Below are positions 32,471 to 46,189 of a stretch of DNA of 64,000 bases, piece by piece; positions within the stretch are counted from its first letter, which is position 1; each line of letters begins with the position of its first letter. Below the pieces are notes generated by a model. The model was not told the origin of the DNA. It was given only the letters and a program-made list of their open reading frames with translations, and did no database searches. Source of the DNA: Syngnathus acus (taxonomy: Eukaryota > Chordata > Actinopteri > Syngnathiformes > Syngnathidae). The stretch lies in the NCBI RefSeq assembly GCF_901709675.1, contig NC_051100.1, positions 4,712,001 through 4,776,000 of the forward strand, in the 5' to 3' direction. The position numbers and the translations under genes are program-made.

Positions 32471-35400
32471 ACACACACTTACAGCTAAAAACAAAAATAA
32501 TAAGCGTACATTTTTGCTGAGTGAGATTGAAGGATTTCAGCAAAGGGCAATGTAAACCATGGTCCATCTTTTAACGGGTGCGAGTGAAACCTCGCCCTTT
32601 CCCAGCAATACATTTGCATAGGCAAAAATGGGATTAGCCCTTAGACAGTGGTTTCCTGAATTATTTATCGAGATGCAGAAATTCTAGTTGAAAATCAAAA
32701 CGAAATCAGACAACAATAAAAATCATGTCTAGGCTAAGCTCTCTCGAATGCACCCCCGTGCCCGCATGCCGCCACTCTTATACATTTTTGTCTGTGCACA
32801 TTTTGTAGTTTACAGTGTTAGGCTTCAAGTATATCTACAAAATAACGAAACAAACTGAAAAAGAAAAAAAAAAGAAAAAAAAACCTGACAACTAGATGTG
32901 AAATAAATTAACCGACATGAGAGGTAGTGAAAAGCCTACGGAGACGCTCGTTTGTTTTCATCAAAGGAGAAACGATAATCATCATCATAATAAAAGTGTC
33001 AGTAAGGCCAAAGCTTCGCAAACCTCCTCTTTCTCATCAGGACACTTCAGCTCTTTAAAAAAAAAAAGAAATCAAATAAAGTGGAAATGGCTGAGCACCG
33101 CCACCACCGCATTGCTTCACATGTTCATTGCTTGTAAAATCCACAGTTATTCAACACAAAACAAGCACCTTGGCCGCGTGAAAGTCACAATAAATTAAAC
33201 GGGGAGGGGAAATGGACACCGAGCGGGAAAACGGCAAACACGCCGTGCTCCCGGTCCAACTCTCCCAAGTCTAGAACCTTCCGGCTCGTCTCCCAAACGC
33301 TTTGAACACGGCACCACCAAGGGCATAAATTGTTTTTGTTTATTTTGAAATGTAAACTTGATTTGAATTGCACCATGATGTTTATTTTAGGTTTTTATCT
33401 GAGCAGTGTGAAACATTCTCGTAACTTTAATCATTTTTTTCCTAAGAACAGGAAAAAAAAAATAATTGCCGATGTGATTCAACTGGGCGCATGCATCCAC
33501 AGCGAAGGAGATAATAATGTGGCCGCCTGCATGTGTTGTTAAATAGTTTTTAGTTCTTCAGAGGAACTCGTGGGAAACAAGGAGGCCTTTGTTTTCATTT
33601 GACTCTGGATTAAAAAAAATATATATATATATTTTGTTAAGATTTTTTCTTTTTTCAATCTCAAAAACAATGTTTCTATTGACTTCGCTGATTGATAACA
33701 TTGACTACATTTGACTGTACAGCAGAACCTCCAAACTCGAACCCAATCTGTCGAAGCAATTTTGCAAATAATGTTTTTTTCCAGGTTCAAAAACCTTCAG
33801 GCTATGGTTTAAGGAACAATTTAAAGTCCTTAACTGTTATACAAGAGACTTTAGCCACAACCAAAATAAAGTAAATGTACTCACCCTTTGAAGGCTGACA
33901 AAGCAGGAAGTTATCTGCAGAGCGATACCGTCACCGAGTTTAAAGGTATTGCTGCAATTGATTCGGTCTGGCAAAAAGAAAAAGCTCAAAAAAAGAGCAA
34001 AGGACACTTATCAGCTCAAATTTAACATTGTGGGCTGTCAACAGCATTTTTAAAAAATCACATCAATTGCCAAAACATATCCACAGATTGTTTTTGTATT
34101 GGGGGATGTGGTTGAACTTCAAGCTGTTCCACTTTTGGAGGTTCCACTGCAACTCATCAACTAGCAAACGTAGTTTTGATAGGCATGACGACCCGCGTGT
34201 TGAGCGTCGGGTCGGTGCGGAATTGAAAAATCATGTCCGGCAGACGTACTTTATATTGGCTGGCAACTACTTTGCCAGGTAAAGAATGTGAACAACAACA
34301 ACGTGACATCAGCTACGACCACTCAGAACGCTTCTCAATACGACACTGTCATGGAAGCAGGAGTTCAGAACATTCAAATTCTCCTGTCTCATGACTAATA
34401 TTTTTTAAAAAGTTAATAAATTGTCCTCGGAATTTATCAAGGAAATTTCGTGCCTATCCCTAATTTTGACTCCTTTCGGCAGTTTAAAATCTAGCATAAC
34501 AATAAAGAGACACGGTTGCTAACTAGGCTAACCACAGTACATCCGATTGCACTTTTTGTTTTTGCTAGCCTGCTCTTACAATGGCTCTCGACCAAAACTT
34601 GGCACGTCAACGTCAGGTAGTTAGATATGTAGGTGGCGATACAGAGTGCTCCCATGTATCAACAAGTAGTGGCACAGTTTCCGCAAAACACTTTAGGATC
34701 TGATAGATACATCATTCATCTATGTAGCAATCAGTAGTATTATCGGAGTGAATTCGACAACTAACAAAAAAAAAATATATAGCATAATACTTCAGTCATG
34801 CACTTTCTACTGCATATCAACAGACCGGCCGGGCCGAAAAAAATTAGTTATGGGGACATTTGGCAAGACCCCGCCCTACATTTTGTCCTCTAAATTCTTT
34901 AAAGCGACACTATCATGCGTTTTAAAGTCTGATTTTTTTTCTTTTTTCTTTTTTTTAGAAAAGTAGTCCAAAGAATGTGTGGCGCAAAGGCATGCTAACT
35001 TAGCAAGCGGCTCTAGCCTAGCGCCCACAGAGAAGTGTTAGCATTGACGCTAACGGACAATTTGCTGGCTAAAACGAGTTCTCTTCTCCTCCGCGCAGTT
35101 GACATCATGTTTGGCACCCGCTTCACCTCACAGAAAAAGGCCAAGGGCCCGTTATCCTAACCGCGTCAGTGCCTGAATGTAGACGACTACTGCTGTGTTA
35201 TTATTATAATTTATTTTGGACCTGTGCTTGTCAGGCTATGAGGGTACGAATGGGAAGCAGGACGAGGGGAAAAATAAAGGAATGGGCGGGATTAACTGTG
35301 GTTGTTTTCCATGGGGGAATGGGGGGGGCTACAGCAGCGCCACTTGTGCAGCCAATATTTTCTCAAAACATGTGTGAAGGCATTGTTGAGTTACATGTAG

Positions 35401-36018
35401 CTGCCCAACCACAAGTCTAGCCCTTACTCCTCCCACGCGAAAGAAGGAAAGTGCTCGGATGGACGGATAGATGGAAACGCGGACGGGTGCTGCTTCAATG
35501 TGGACGCCTCCCCTTGAATAAAACTACTTACTTTCCCTTTCTGGAAAACTAATTCAGAAAAAAAAAATTACACGGTTGCAGTCATCGGCGTGAGATAGCC
35601 TTCCTTTCGTTAGCTCAGAATGACATGGGGGGGAAATGAAAAGTAAGGTGTCATTATTACAGTACAGGAATAGTTGGCGGGTCCATTCTCTCTCTCTCTC
35701 TCTCATGTTCTCTCTTACTTCCTGGTCCTGAGGAGTCCAGTCTAACATGACCATCGAGACATCTGCGCTCGCGAAAACAATCAGCAGCCGGAGAAGGCGG
35801 CCTCGTCAAATTTGACCTAAAAGCAACCAGCAAATTCACATCACCGGCTAGAAATTGCTTAAAAATATAAATAAGAACAATAACCAGCTATCTGGGATGT
35901 CATTCAGTCTTTTTGCAATCAAGAAAGAGTTTGTTTTTCCAAACCGGACTTGTGGCACCATAGTTGACGACGTCGTCGTCGTCGCGATGGAGGGTAAGGT
36001 GGGGTGCGGGCGGGGTCT

Positions 36019-38509
36019 TTAGGTGTCCAGGCAGGTGCGCCTCCTGTTGGCGAGGAGGTCTCTGTAAACGCTGGAGTTGAGGAAGCGGGGGAAGGAGTCC
36101 CGGTGCATCAGCGTGTAGATTTGGAGCTGTGCCTCCTCGTACATCAGGCTGCTGGGCTCGGCCAGGCTCTGGTTGATGCCCTCGCGTACCCGTGAGTCCA
36201 GGCTCACCTGGGGCCACAGATGAGAGATAGAAAAGGGCTGACATTAGGCTTAGTAAACCTCTAAAGATGAGATTCTCAGTCTCCTACGAGCACCACCAGT
36301 GATATGCAGGCTCCCTCTAGTGGTGTGCAAAATAATCAGTGTAGTTATTTTTTTATTGTTTATACTTTATAGACTTCAATTATTTCATTTATCACTGTTC
36401 ATACACACAGCCTTATCAAACAAAGGACAATTAATTGTCAGTGGTGTGTTAGTCAGCTTTCAAACAAAAAGCCAAACCTCTTTCGGCGACAGTATGGACA
36501 CGTAGTCTTCGTATATGATCCTGGCCTTCTCGTCCACCACTGAGGGATCCGTCTCCTTCTTCAGCTCGTCGCAGGCCAACCAGAAGAGGAGGTTGTCCTC
36601 GCTGTACTCTGACCTGAGGAACTCCCGAAAGATCTCCCTGCCCTCCAGCGAGCGCAGCATCATCTCAAAGCTCCGAGACCACGACAGCACCTCGTCGAGG
36701 CTGGGGTGTCTGCGGCAGGACACGCTAGAGATCAAGACAACGCGGTCGTGACTACGCAGCGTGGAGGCCGACGCGGGCTGAGGACTTACTGTTCTTCTGC
36801 AGCTTCAATACTGTCCATCCTGGTGCAGGTCTGGCGTTCGCTTCTCTCCATCCGGTCTTCACTCCTGCATGGGAAGCAAAAAGCAATCTTTGATTTACAT
36901 TCATTACATCAGATTCGCTCATTACATCCGATTTTTCTGTTCTGAAAATATATCCAAGTATCCATTTTTTTAAATTTTCAATATGGGTCCAATACTTGCA
37001 TTGATTTTTCCAACATGTAAGCTAGTCATCTTAATTTGGGGGAAGTATGGCATGGACAAGTACGTAAATGTGTTCCGACACATTCTGTATAGTTCTGCGA
37101 GTATGCAGATACAAGTCAGTCCGTTACCTTGTGACCAAGGCAAAAACAACGCTTGCATTATTTGTTGTTTGCCATTAATGCTAGCGCACAAAGCTAGCAT
37201 TCATTCACTTAAATTTCAGTAGTTAAAAAAAAAGGGGGGGAAAGACAAAGAAGTATCCCATTGGCTTATACGTATGTGCATTTATAGAGCGCTGCATTTA
37301 TTTGACAAAATATGTTTCAGTCTAGTAGGGATGTCCTCGTCTCATTCCAATTTTTTTTTTTTTTAAAGTTTTGTCCACATGACAAACTTTCTCGTGACAT
37401 GAATGGTGAGGCAGGCCGTGTTTTGAGTCTTTAGGCAGAAAAGAAGAGCGCTGGGTCTCGGTGTCTTTTATTGTTCACAATCTAAGAGACGAAATAAAAA
37501 TGCTGCTAAGAATTCGCCGGCGACAAAAAATAATAAAAACAAAAGCGCTGGCGTCATGAAATTCTTAGTTTGTATCACGCAGCCATTAATCGAACTGCGT
37601 GCGACCGTCAAGCGAGCAAGACAATCTCCGCTAAACACTGCCACACATGCAGTGAACAATGGCCTCCTGTCAACGCACTAAACACACATGCTAGCTTAGC
37701 TTCCCTCCGTCCACCGCCGCTCTGTCTCACTCGCCCTGGTCCATAATGCAACAGACACTGCGCCGTCTATTTTTGTCACACCATGGAGGATCTCTGCTTC
37801 CTCTTGTCAAAGTCCCCATTGTGCTGCCTCTAATAGGGTAAGCGGGCCACAGCCCCCGGGTGCCCTCACAATAGGGCTAAATATACAGGATGTTCTTCAC
37901 AGCTGTTTTGCATGTGATGAGAGGCTGGAAATAGAAGAGTATTGTATGATGGCGAGTGAGCACCGGGTTAGAGGGGATGAGCGAGGAGGGGCCGAGCGAG
38001 ATGGGGAAGTCTGATAGACCAGGAGACAAACACGTAAACATCACCACAGAAATTGGAGGTGGGGGGGTCAGAGCCGCATGGAGACTCGGGAGACTCCTTC
38101 CAGGCTTGACAAGCTGCCAGCCTGCCGACCTCTTCAGATGGAGTGCTGCGACAGAGGCGACATTCACCATTCACTCACTGCTTTCTTGGCCGAGCGTGCG
38201 GCGGCTGCGGGAGCCGTGTCGCTCGCAACCGGATGAGGCGGGACTTTGTGCAACTCGGGCTGGATTTTAATTAATTTTTGCCCCACGTGAACTTGAATAC
38301 ACAGCCGATGATGTCCTCGCTAACAGCTGCCAGATTAAAAGGAAGCCCCCCGTCCACAAGCTTCGAATAGTTTCTCGGCTATTTTGCAAACGGAGAACCT
38401 ACCAGAGACACTTGCAGCAGCCGCACCAGCAGAGGCAGCAGGTGTTGGGTCGGGGCTGTCCGGGGACCTGCGGTGGGGCCTCGATGTGCGCCGCCTGCCT
38501 TTTTCTCAT
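36019..38509 (-). CDS. rgs17: Regulator of G-protein signalling 17 (RGSZ2), four coding exons
   Basis: GTPase-activating protein for Galpha-i/o/z subunits at membranes. Exons 5' to 3' on the minus strand: 38509-38403, 36864-36790, 36709-36478, 36207-36019 (603 nt, 200 residues). The protein opens MRKRQAAHIE and has a cysteine string at residues 24-34 (seven Cys in 11 residues), the palmitoylation motif of the RGSZ group. The RGS domain lies at about residues 65-180 and includes EVLSWSRSF, EDNLLFWLACDEL, LSPKEVSLDSRVRE and YTLMHRDSFPRFLNS. The match MYE(D/E)AQLQ with SFPRFLN favours rgs17 over rgs19 and rgs20. The tail RRRTCLDT differs from the Ser-rich mammalian RGS17 end. Linkage to oprm1, divergently oriented as in human, supports the call. 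Confidence 0.92.
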
Positions 38510-39180
38510 CTCCACTCCACTCACACTCCGGGGCTGTAGAACACAAAATACACTTGTCAGTTGACACAACTTGAAACTTGCATTTACTACCTTATCATGC
38601 CCATTTGAATTTAATTAATCGTTCCGTAAATCCAATTTAAAACATTGCAGTTACTAAAGGTTTCACGATGGCAACAGTTTAAGCCACTGACGGATTTGTG
38701 CGCTGAACATCCAATTCGATGTTCAAGGATGATTTGCGTGCATGCCGTGTTCCACCTTGGAGACGCCGTGGAGCCCTGCCATGCTCGCCGGGGGGGTTTC
38801 CCCTGACATTTCACATGCTTGGAAGGCGGACATGAGCGAGGCCTTGGGTTAAGTGTGTGTGTGTATTGCAGATAGAAGCCGGGGGGGTGTAGAGAGCGAG
38901 CCACTTAACCATCACACTGCAGCCTTTCTTTACGGCAGCGAGCACTGCGGGCTAATCTAAATAAAACGCCTCGCTCTAAGAAGTCATTTAAAGTGCCTCA
39001 GACAATAACGCACAGTGTAGCCTTGTCAGTTGATTTCTTAAACGCCTGGCGAGCGAGACGGCCAGCTGGCGGGCTGGCTGCGAGTTAAACGGACCTGGGA
39101 AAGCCTGCTCGCGCTGCTGAGCAAACGGCGCTCTCGCAGAGCCAGCCTGTTACATCACAACTCCTGACATTTGTCTCATA

Positions 39181-39202
39181 GGGGGGGGGGGGGGGGGGGG
39201 GG
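39181..39202. repeat. Homopolymer G22 tract
   Basis: Twenty-two consecutive G residues, followed about 50 bp later by a (GA)n run at 39257-39270. It lies 0.67 kb upstream of the first rgs17 coding exon, on the strand opposite the transcript. Confidence 0.95.
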
Positions 39203-42149
39203 TGAATTGTCGCAGAATGCAATCAAAGTTGCAGCCCTGAGAAAAGAAAAAAAAAAGAGAGAGAGAGAGAGTGCCTACCTGCTCATATCAAACCCGTCAT
39301 TAATACCTCCGATATGAAAAAGAGCAGCAGAGAGGCTCGCAAATCTATTCCTGGCGCAGCATCTCGTCTCCCGCGTCCTGATCCAGCTGGTCTGCATATG
39401 GACATAGGACGGACGGGAAACTAAGGCGACGGGCTGTGTGATATGCAAATGACGTCGCCTGACCACTGGAAAGTGCATCAGTTATTCAGCAACCAGGCAA
39501 CCAAAATAAAACTGGATGCAAACGAGAGCGGGCCGCAGCTTTGTTGTGAAAGCTGGAGAGGCAAGGCTGCTTTGACAGCACGGCTTAGCGCCGCCGTCTT
39601 GAAAATACAAATTGGGCCGTAGGAGCACAAAAGGGACACTTGTGGGAGGTTTCTGGAGCATCAACTAGAGCTCAGAGAGGAAATGGACTCTCAAAAAGGT
39701 AGACAGATGACAGTTTTGGCCAGATTGGTTTCTGAAAATCTGGACTTGACTTGAAAGAAATGTGTTTTCCCGCCACATCTTACCATGAATTAGTTAGTTG
39801 TTGAAAGCAGGTCAGACAGAGTGTTCATGGCGTGAGGTAATCGGTTGCCAGACGATAGCGGGGCCGCTCGGCGGAGGGGCCGATAGCGGCTAATGGACTG
39901 TCTCGGTAGCTGGCGGGAGGCTCGGGGCAAGGCCAGGTGGTCCTTTTTTACCAACGGCAGCAGCGCTTAGTGCTTTCACCATCCCTGACCAGAGACGCTC
40001 GTGGAAATCTCCCCCCTCAGCTCACAACCGCGCCTTCGGTTTCTTCTCTCGCCCTCTGGGCTTCCTCCAATCTCAGCCAATGGGTCGTTTGTGGACTTGA
40101 AAGTACAGCATCTGGGGGGGGCAAAACACATGAGCTAAATCACATTTGCCAACCAATACGCTTATCGGACTAGGCAATCAAAGACAGTATGATTGAGACT
40201 TGTAACCAGATTGAGGCCGTGGCTGCTTGTTCGCTCAAACACAAAAACTCCAGAACAAAAAAACATCATACTTGATGGTTTGCGACTGCGCTAATGCTAA
40301 CATTGCTAAACTCTAGCGGGGAAAAAAAAAAGAAAATAACTAAACCCTTTTTTGTTGTGGACCATTTTGTATTTTCGTCAGAGGGCCGTTATGACACTGA
40401 AACCAAATAAATGTTTTGTTTTTTTATCTCACTGCATTACAGATACACAGCAAATTAATGGATTACTCGCTCCAAAATCACAAATGAAGGGTTTTCAATT
40501 ATTGTTTCTTATTGTAAAAAGAAAATAATCATAATAATTGGATGGCTTGGATTGGATGGCAATAGCCGCATATTTGTGACATCAAATTATCATTGCCTAA
40601 AGTTAAGCACTTTGGATCAGCAAAACAAATTGCAGTGTGAAGGAAGCGTTGTAAAGCTTACGCTTCCGGCAAGTTTATCAGCGTAGTTTGTCACTCTGCT
40701 TATTTTCTGCTATTCACGAGTGTTTCTGAAAACAAATAGGAACTTTCTGTCGAAGAGGACGTCCACCGTTAATCAACACAGCAACAACAACAAAAACATC
40801 CTAAGGAAGTGACCGTGGGTGAATTTTTAATGAGCTCGCATATTGAAGGTTTACTGAGCTGAGCGCTCCACAACAAACATCAGAATCCAAGCAATCTTTT
40901 TTTTTTTTTTTAAACGACATCATGAAACATAACCCAGGCCGACTTTCGCTGCTTCAGCCAAACACCCGAACCACAGTCAGTCATGCCATTTTGCTGCATT
41001 TTCTCCTCGGAAAGGAAACTGACTAAGCGTGAAACGGCCTCCCAGCCTGCCTACCCGCGTGTTGATTTGGGAAATTGTCTTTTTCAACACAATCCGACAT
41101 AGACTGTGAAAGGGAAAGAGAAGAGATATTCGTTTGAATGTTTAGCAGTATTGTGGGACACGTTTTTGGGGGGGTTATTTTTTTTTTGTCCTGCAATGCA
41201 TTTCAATAGCCGTTAGTTATATTCGGATCTTTGTTGTCGGTGGGCCGGCCCACTCCTCTGACCACTATTCACATCAGCCTCATTCATTATTTTATTCATT
41301 TCAGTGATGTTTTACTATGCTAACAAAAAAAGCCAAGATTTGGACCCTTTCCATCATTTCTCATTCCTGCATTGACTTAGTCATCTTTCGTCCACAAACT
41401 GCTTCTTTCTGGCTGCCATCACATGACACAACATGCCAGCCCGATACTGTTGCGAATCTGCAACCATTCCTTCGGAACTTTGAACCAAAAAATACAAGTC
41501 CTACTTGTATGCCTAAACGGCCCATGACGAAGGATTTTGCATAGCCTGCATAAAAAAAAAAAGAAAGAACCTTTTTCCTTTGCGAATGGCAAACGTTTCC
41601 AAGAGGAAGACAGGCCACAAGCAAAATGCTTCCTAAAATAAAAGATTCTCTGACAGGAACTATGTTTCACATTGTAATGCATGGCTTGCCAAATTTAGGG
41701 CCCGAGGCCCTAAAAGTGGAAGTTTGTGTCCACGTAATTTCCTCGGAACCCGTCATTTGATTTTCAAAATGCCCATCCCAAACGCAACCAGCATTTTGAC
41801 AGATAGGCATTTTCCGTCTAATTTTGTCATGTTGCTACTTAGAGATTACTTTGGTGGATATTTGGTGGCAGTATTGTGTATTTATGAGCCCCAAGTAAAT
41901 TGCAGAAAGCAATAAGTGACTGAGTAGAACAATGAAGCATGATTAGAACCTTCAGCGGGGAAGTCTGGTGACACTCAACACGGAAATGGGGCTCTCGTTT
42001 GCTAAACCAAGGAGCTGAAAATGGAGGTTCTTTGCACTAGAAAAAGTATTGTAGGTTGATATGTTGCATCTGCCTCAAGGCCCCCATCTGCCGCTTTTCT
42101 CCTGAACCTGCTCTCATCGGGGAACTCCAACTCCTATTACTATTAGCTC

Positions 42150-42680
42150 CACTGGCTAGCCGCTGCTGCGAACCCACCCGAGCGCAGCCGCCAGCCGAGC
42201 CCAAACGCAGTCAAGGAAGGCGGCGACGAACCTTATTCAAACGACAGCCTTATCGCTGTCGCTCGCAAGCCGCCCAAGAGTCGCTATCTTCGGAGGGAGC
42301 CGCGCTAGCTGCCATGCTAATCACCAAGCTAGCTTCTCCTCCTCCGCCGCCGCCGCCGCGGCCGGTGAGTGTGCCCCCGGATTCGCAGGGCGCCCAAATC
42401 AAGCGTTTTCTTACCGCTTTGTGTCAGACTGTCAGTGTCCCAGGGTGGTGGGTGCGCACGCCACGGTGTCTCGACGCCTCTCGGAGGGCATCGTTAATGT
42501 GGATTCGGCCGCGGAACGTCCATCGCCGCCGTTTTTCCGTCCATCCGCCCCACTTCAGCACCGAACGCCGCCGAGCCCCTGGATGCACTGCGCATGCGCG
42601 CTGCTCTCTGCCTCTGCAGCCCATCATCAGGAGGGCTCGTTCCAGATGTTTCGGACCGGTACCCTTGCACTCAAACAGGA
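42150..42680. promoter_or_regulatory. CpG-rich block, candidate rgs17 promoter or first exon
   Basis: This 0.5-kb stretch is clearly richer in CpG than its AT-rich surroundings (for example the CCGCCGCCGCCGCCGCGGCC region near 42345). It lies about 3.6 kb upstream of the rgs17 start codon. A plus-strand open frame of about 216 codons crosses it, with low-complexity Pro and Arg content and no recognisable domain, so it is treated as a by-product of base composition. A plus-strand CCG|GTGAGT donor-like site at 42364 could belong to a divergent noncoding transcript. Confidence 0.5.
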
Positions 42681-44382
42681 TAGTTGAGGGTTACAATGAT
42701 TTTTAAATAGTCCATGACCATGCCATTTATCTCAAGTCGTACGCGCGGTTCGGCACCAGCGGGTTCACCTACAGAATGAATGAATGAATAGACAACCCAA
42801 CTTTTTTAATTAAATATTGAATAGTGAAATACCACTAAACAAGCAAAGGACAACAATTCCTTGCAGAAGTCCTTAAAAAGATGATCGTATGTTTCATATT
42901 TGCCTTCCTCAACATTTCCTGTGCTTCACAACTCACGGTCCACTGCATTTTCTATATAGTAAGACAAGATGAACTCGAACTATGATGCGAAAAAGCAGTC
43001 AAGCTGTTCATTCATCCGTTTTTTTTTTTAAATTCTGGTTGTTCTCTGCCGTAGCACAAGGGGGCGCTAACGCTCTTTATCTATTTCCAGTACATAAACA
43101 CATCTACCATCCCTTATTTGAATGTACGTACTGCACTTGTGCAGAAATATCCACTTGTATGGCAACCAAAAACTATCATTGTCACCGTCCCCCTCCCAAA
43201 AACACAATTACCAACAAGATATTTCATAGCCAACAATTTACACAAAAAACAAGCGGCAGGGATTGATTTTGCTACTTTTTTTGGGGGACTTTTCATGTGA
43301 TGGAAGATTGCGTGTGAAAAGGTCAAGAGATCCCAAATACTCTCAAAATTAACCTCCAGATTCACCTATTCATATTTTACGATTTATTTTTACAAATGTT
43401 ACTGTGTTTTTGTTACCGGGGACGAAGGTGTTTCAACATCCCTCCACACTTCCAGATAAAATCAACACCTACACCAACTTTTGAAGGCGCAAATAAAGAT
43501 AAGAATAAAGTAAGGTCTTGTGCGCATTTAATTTGAATTTCTCTCCAGGACACCAAATGTAATCTATAGTGTAAACTGGAGCTGAGTAAGCCCCCAAAGA
43601 GTTATTCTTACTGATGTAGGCACACAGACAGGCGGCCCTTTTCATGAAAAGCCAATTTTTCTCCCCGAGTGGCTTTCTCTATCATCATAACACATTATTT
43701 ATGTCTGGCGCCAAAGTGCATGTGACTGATGCTGATGGTGTCAGGGAGGTGAACGACAAATTCGACTGATAAATAGACAAGATGGAGCCACTAATCATCC
43801 TTAATCGTCTTGCTGGTCTGCAAGAAAGAAATTGTAGAACATTTGCAAGTACATAGTGATCAATATTTGTGTGTGGCTTCTATTTTACTTTTATTTTTAT
43901 ATTTATTGTAGTATCATTTACAAGAGTAGTTAACTGTTTTTCTGAAATGGAAAATGTATTCTTATTTTTCAGTACCTAATACGAAACAGACAATTGGGCG
44001 TGGTTAGCATATGCCAACATTTTCATTGGCCAGAGGAGCATGGAGGATTGTGCCCCACAAATTCTGCCCAGCAACAAGTGACTGAGGGAAAAAAAACAGA
44101 ACATTACAATTGTGATGTACATCGCTGCGTATACTAAATAATTAAAATATTTTTTGTTATAATTAAAGTTACCCTGTATGGTCTACATAAAAGAAACATT
44201 TATTTATGATCAAATTTAAACAATTTAAAAAAAATCTGGTAAGTGCAGTCTGAAATTTCTGCCATTTCTGATTAAATTTAAGATTTTTGACTCATTTAGA
44301 AGTGACCTCCAGCAGTGGGCAGTTTAATGACATTATGGCGTTTCCCAATCATGCCTATGCTAAAAGAAATAAGAAAAAAAAG

Positions 44383-44460
44383 CTCAGTGGCCTAGTGGTA
44401 GAGTGTCCGCCCTGAGACTGGAAGGTTGTGGGTTCAAATCTATCTGGAGAGAAGCACACA
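44383..44460. mobile_element. tRNA-like SINE head fragment
   Basis: AGCTCAGTGGCCTAGTGGTA, then a CCGCCCTGAGACTGG stretch and GTGGGTTCAAATC, give A-box-like and B-box-like words of a tRNA-derived SINE. It shares its head with the copy at 25745-25925 but lacks the GTCATACC and CTTGGCACTCAG body, so it is truncated. Confidence 0.7.
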
Positions 44461-46189
44461 TCAAACTTTTATCTTCCTCTAAAAACACATCCACATACGT
44501 ATATCAATATTATGGATATTTTCATTTCATTGTGTCTTTATGCTGCGGACGTGGAGATACGAGGTTATCACTGGACTGTTTTGAAAAGAACTGCTGCTAT
44601 GGCAACATTAATTGTCATCTCTCCGGGGCCCGCCATTATTGACAAAACTTGCTTCCCTCTTGAGTGATTCCCAGCTGTGCCTGCCTGGCACAATCTGTAT
44701 GCAGCCCAAAAAAAAAGATTGATTACTTTATGAGATTACACATGCCTTGAGCAGTCTAGCAAAACCACATTGGTACATTTGAGCTCATCGCAGGAAAAGA
44801 TAGCAAATCCAAACTGACATGCTTATCGAATCCCGCAGCAGCGTTCCGCAAGTTTGACATTTTGAAAATTATTGACTGACGACAAGCCCGGAAAAACACA
44901 AAAGAAGAAATGTCGGCGTTATTAAAGCAAAAAGTTTCCCGGCTGCTAAATGTCAACTTGTCGAGAACTCACAAGCGGGAGACAGAACAGGGAGACGACA
45001 CACAATTAACTGTCACGGAACAAAAGTCTTAGGGGTTGGCTGGTGCAGACTGCATTTAAAGCTCTCCACAAAAAAAAAAAGAAAAAAATGTCTGTGGGTG
45101 GAAAAGCAAGTGATTGTGAAGCTGTGAGAAGATATTCACCTAACTCGAAAAGTGATGACTGGAAAAGAAGAAAAACAGTGAAGTCAGTGGCTTCACTGTT
45201 CTAATACTTTTGCAGGGGAACTGTTGTGTCTATTTCCTTAAAAATTGGCATCGGTGTTCCAATACTTTTGGAAGTACACCTAGCGTCTGTGTCTTTTGCC
45301 CCAGAGAAGGTCACTGGGAGGATTTCGCTTTCCAGTCTGACGGAAAATTGATGAGGCAAAACACGAGCGTCGACCCCCCCCCCTCATTTCAAGTAAGCTT
45401 CTTCTCCACTTTTTTCCCTTCACCATTCAGCGGCCGATAATGCAGGCCTTGACCTTGACTTTTAATTTGATTCAGCCATTTGTGCAATAATGCCGTTGGT
45501 GCCATGAATATTTTGAGCGTGGCTGCCGTAACAAAATTGGAGAGTTCAAGCAGGGCCTCTTAAGTGTGATGTAATAACTATGCCAACCAAATTTCATGTT
45601 ACATTTGAATGACTCCTCTCACCAATTGTTTTTTTTTTTAGGGTTGGGGAAAAAAAAAGAAGGAATTCAAAAGTCCTCACCAGTACTCGAGATTATAGCA
45701 AAACCTGACATGAGAAGCTTTCCTTCACCTGGCTGTCACTTCTCTTTCAAGCCTCCTCCATTTGAGAAGCGTCTCCTGTCTGTAATTAAAGACCGCTAAT
45801 TAAAAGCGTTCCCATGTGCCCACTCGGCGCTGTGACGGCGTGCCGCACCGGCGGGAGCCCACGCCAGACAGTAGCTGCAATCACGAGTTCATTTAGTTGA
45901 TGGCAGGTTAAGAAAGGGCTCTGTAAAGTAAATACCTGGCAATTGGAGAGCTGCTATCAAAAAAAAAAAAAAAAACACTGAAGAGGAACAAGCTGGTATT
46001 TGACACTGCGGGGTGTCCCTGAAGTACATTCCCCAAAGGCTTGCAGTCATAATAACTGTACTCCAGTTCCACTCATCCTACAAAAAACCTCAAAAGGTAA
46101 TAATTAATCTTTTTTTAGGTACTCATTACTATTTCACTGCTGCCGGAAGGATTTTGTCCCTACTGTAAACAAGGGAGACTCAGTTGATT

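Larger units (their letters stand above)
29937..36018. other. Convergent interval between pcnx2 and rgs17; probable long rgs17 3' UTR
   Basis: No coding exon could be supported. The sequence is AT-rich, with a plus-strand TTTATT at 30186-30191 that reads AATAAA for rgs17; mammalian rgs17 also has a long 3' UTR as far as I recall. The interval contains AT/AC microsatellites (32367-32470), a (TC)n run (35685-35704) and homopolymers, but no recognisable transposon. Confidence 0.4.

Noticed and set aside
42056-42706. 216-codon plus-strand open frame in the CpG-rich block
   Set aside because: Composition is low-complexity Pro/Arg/Ser with no domain and a donor-like site within it; GC-rich DNA often lacks stops.
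44383-44460. Possible tRNA gene
   Set aside because: A- and B-box-like words are present, but no complete cloverleaf is evident, and the same head occurs in a SINE at 25.7 kb.
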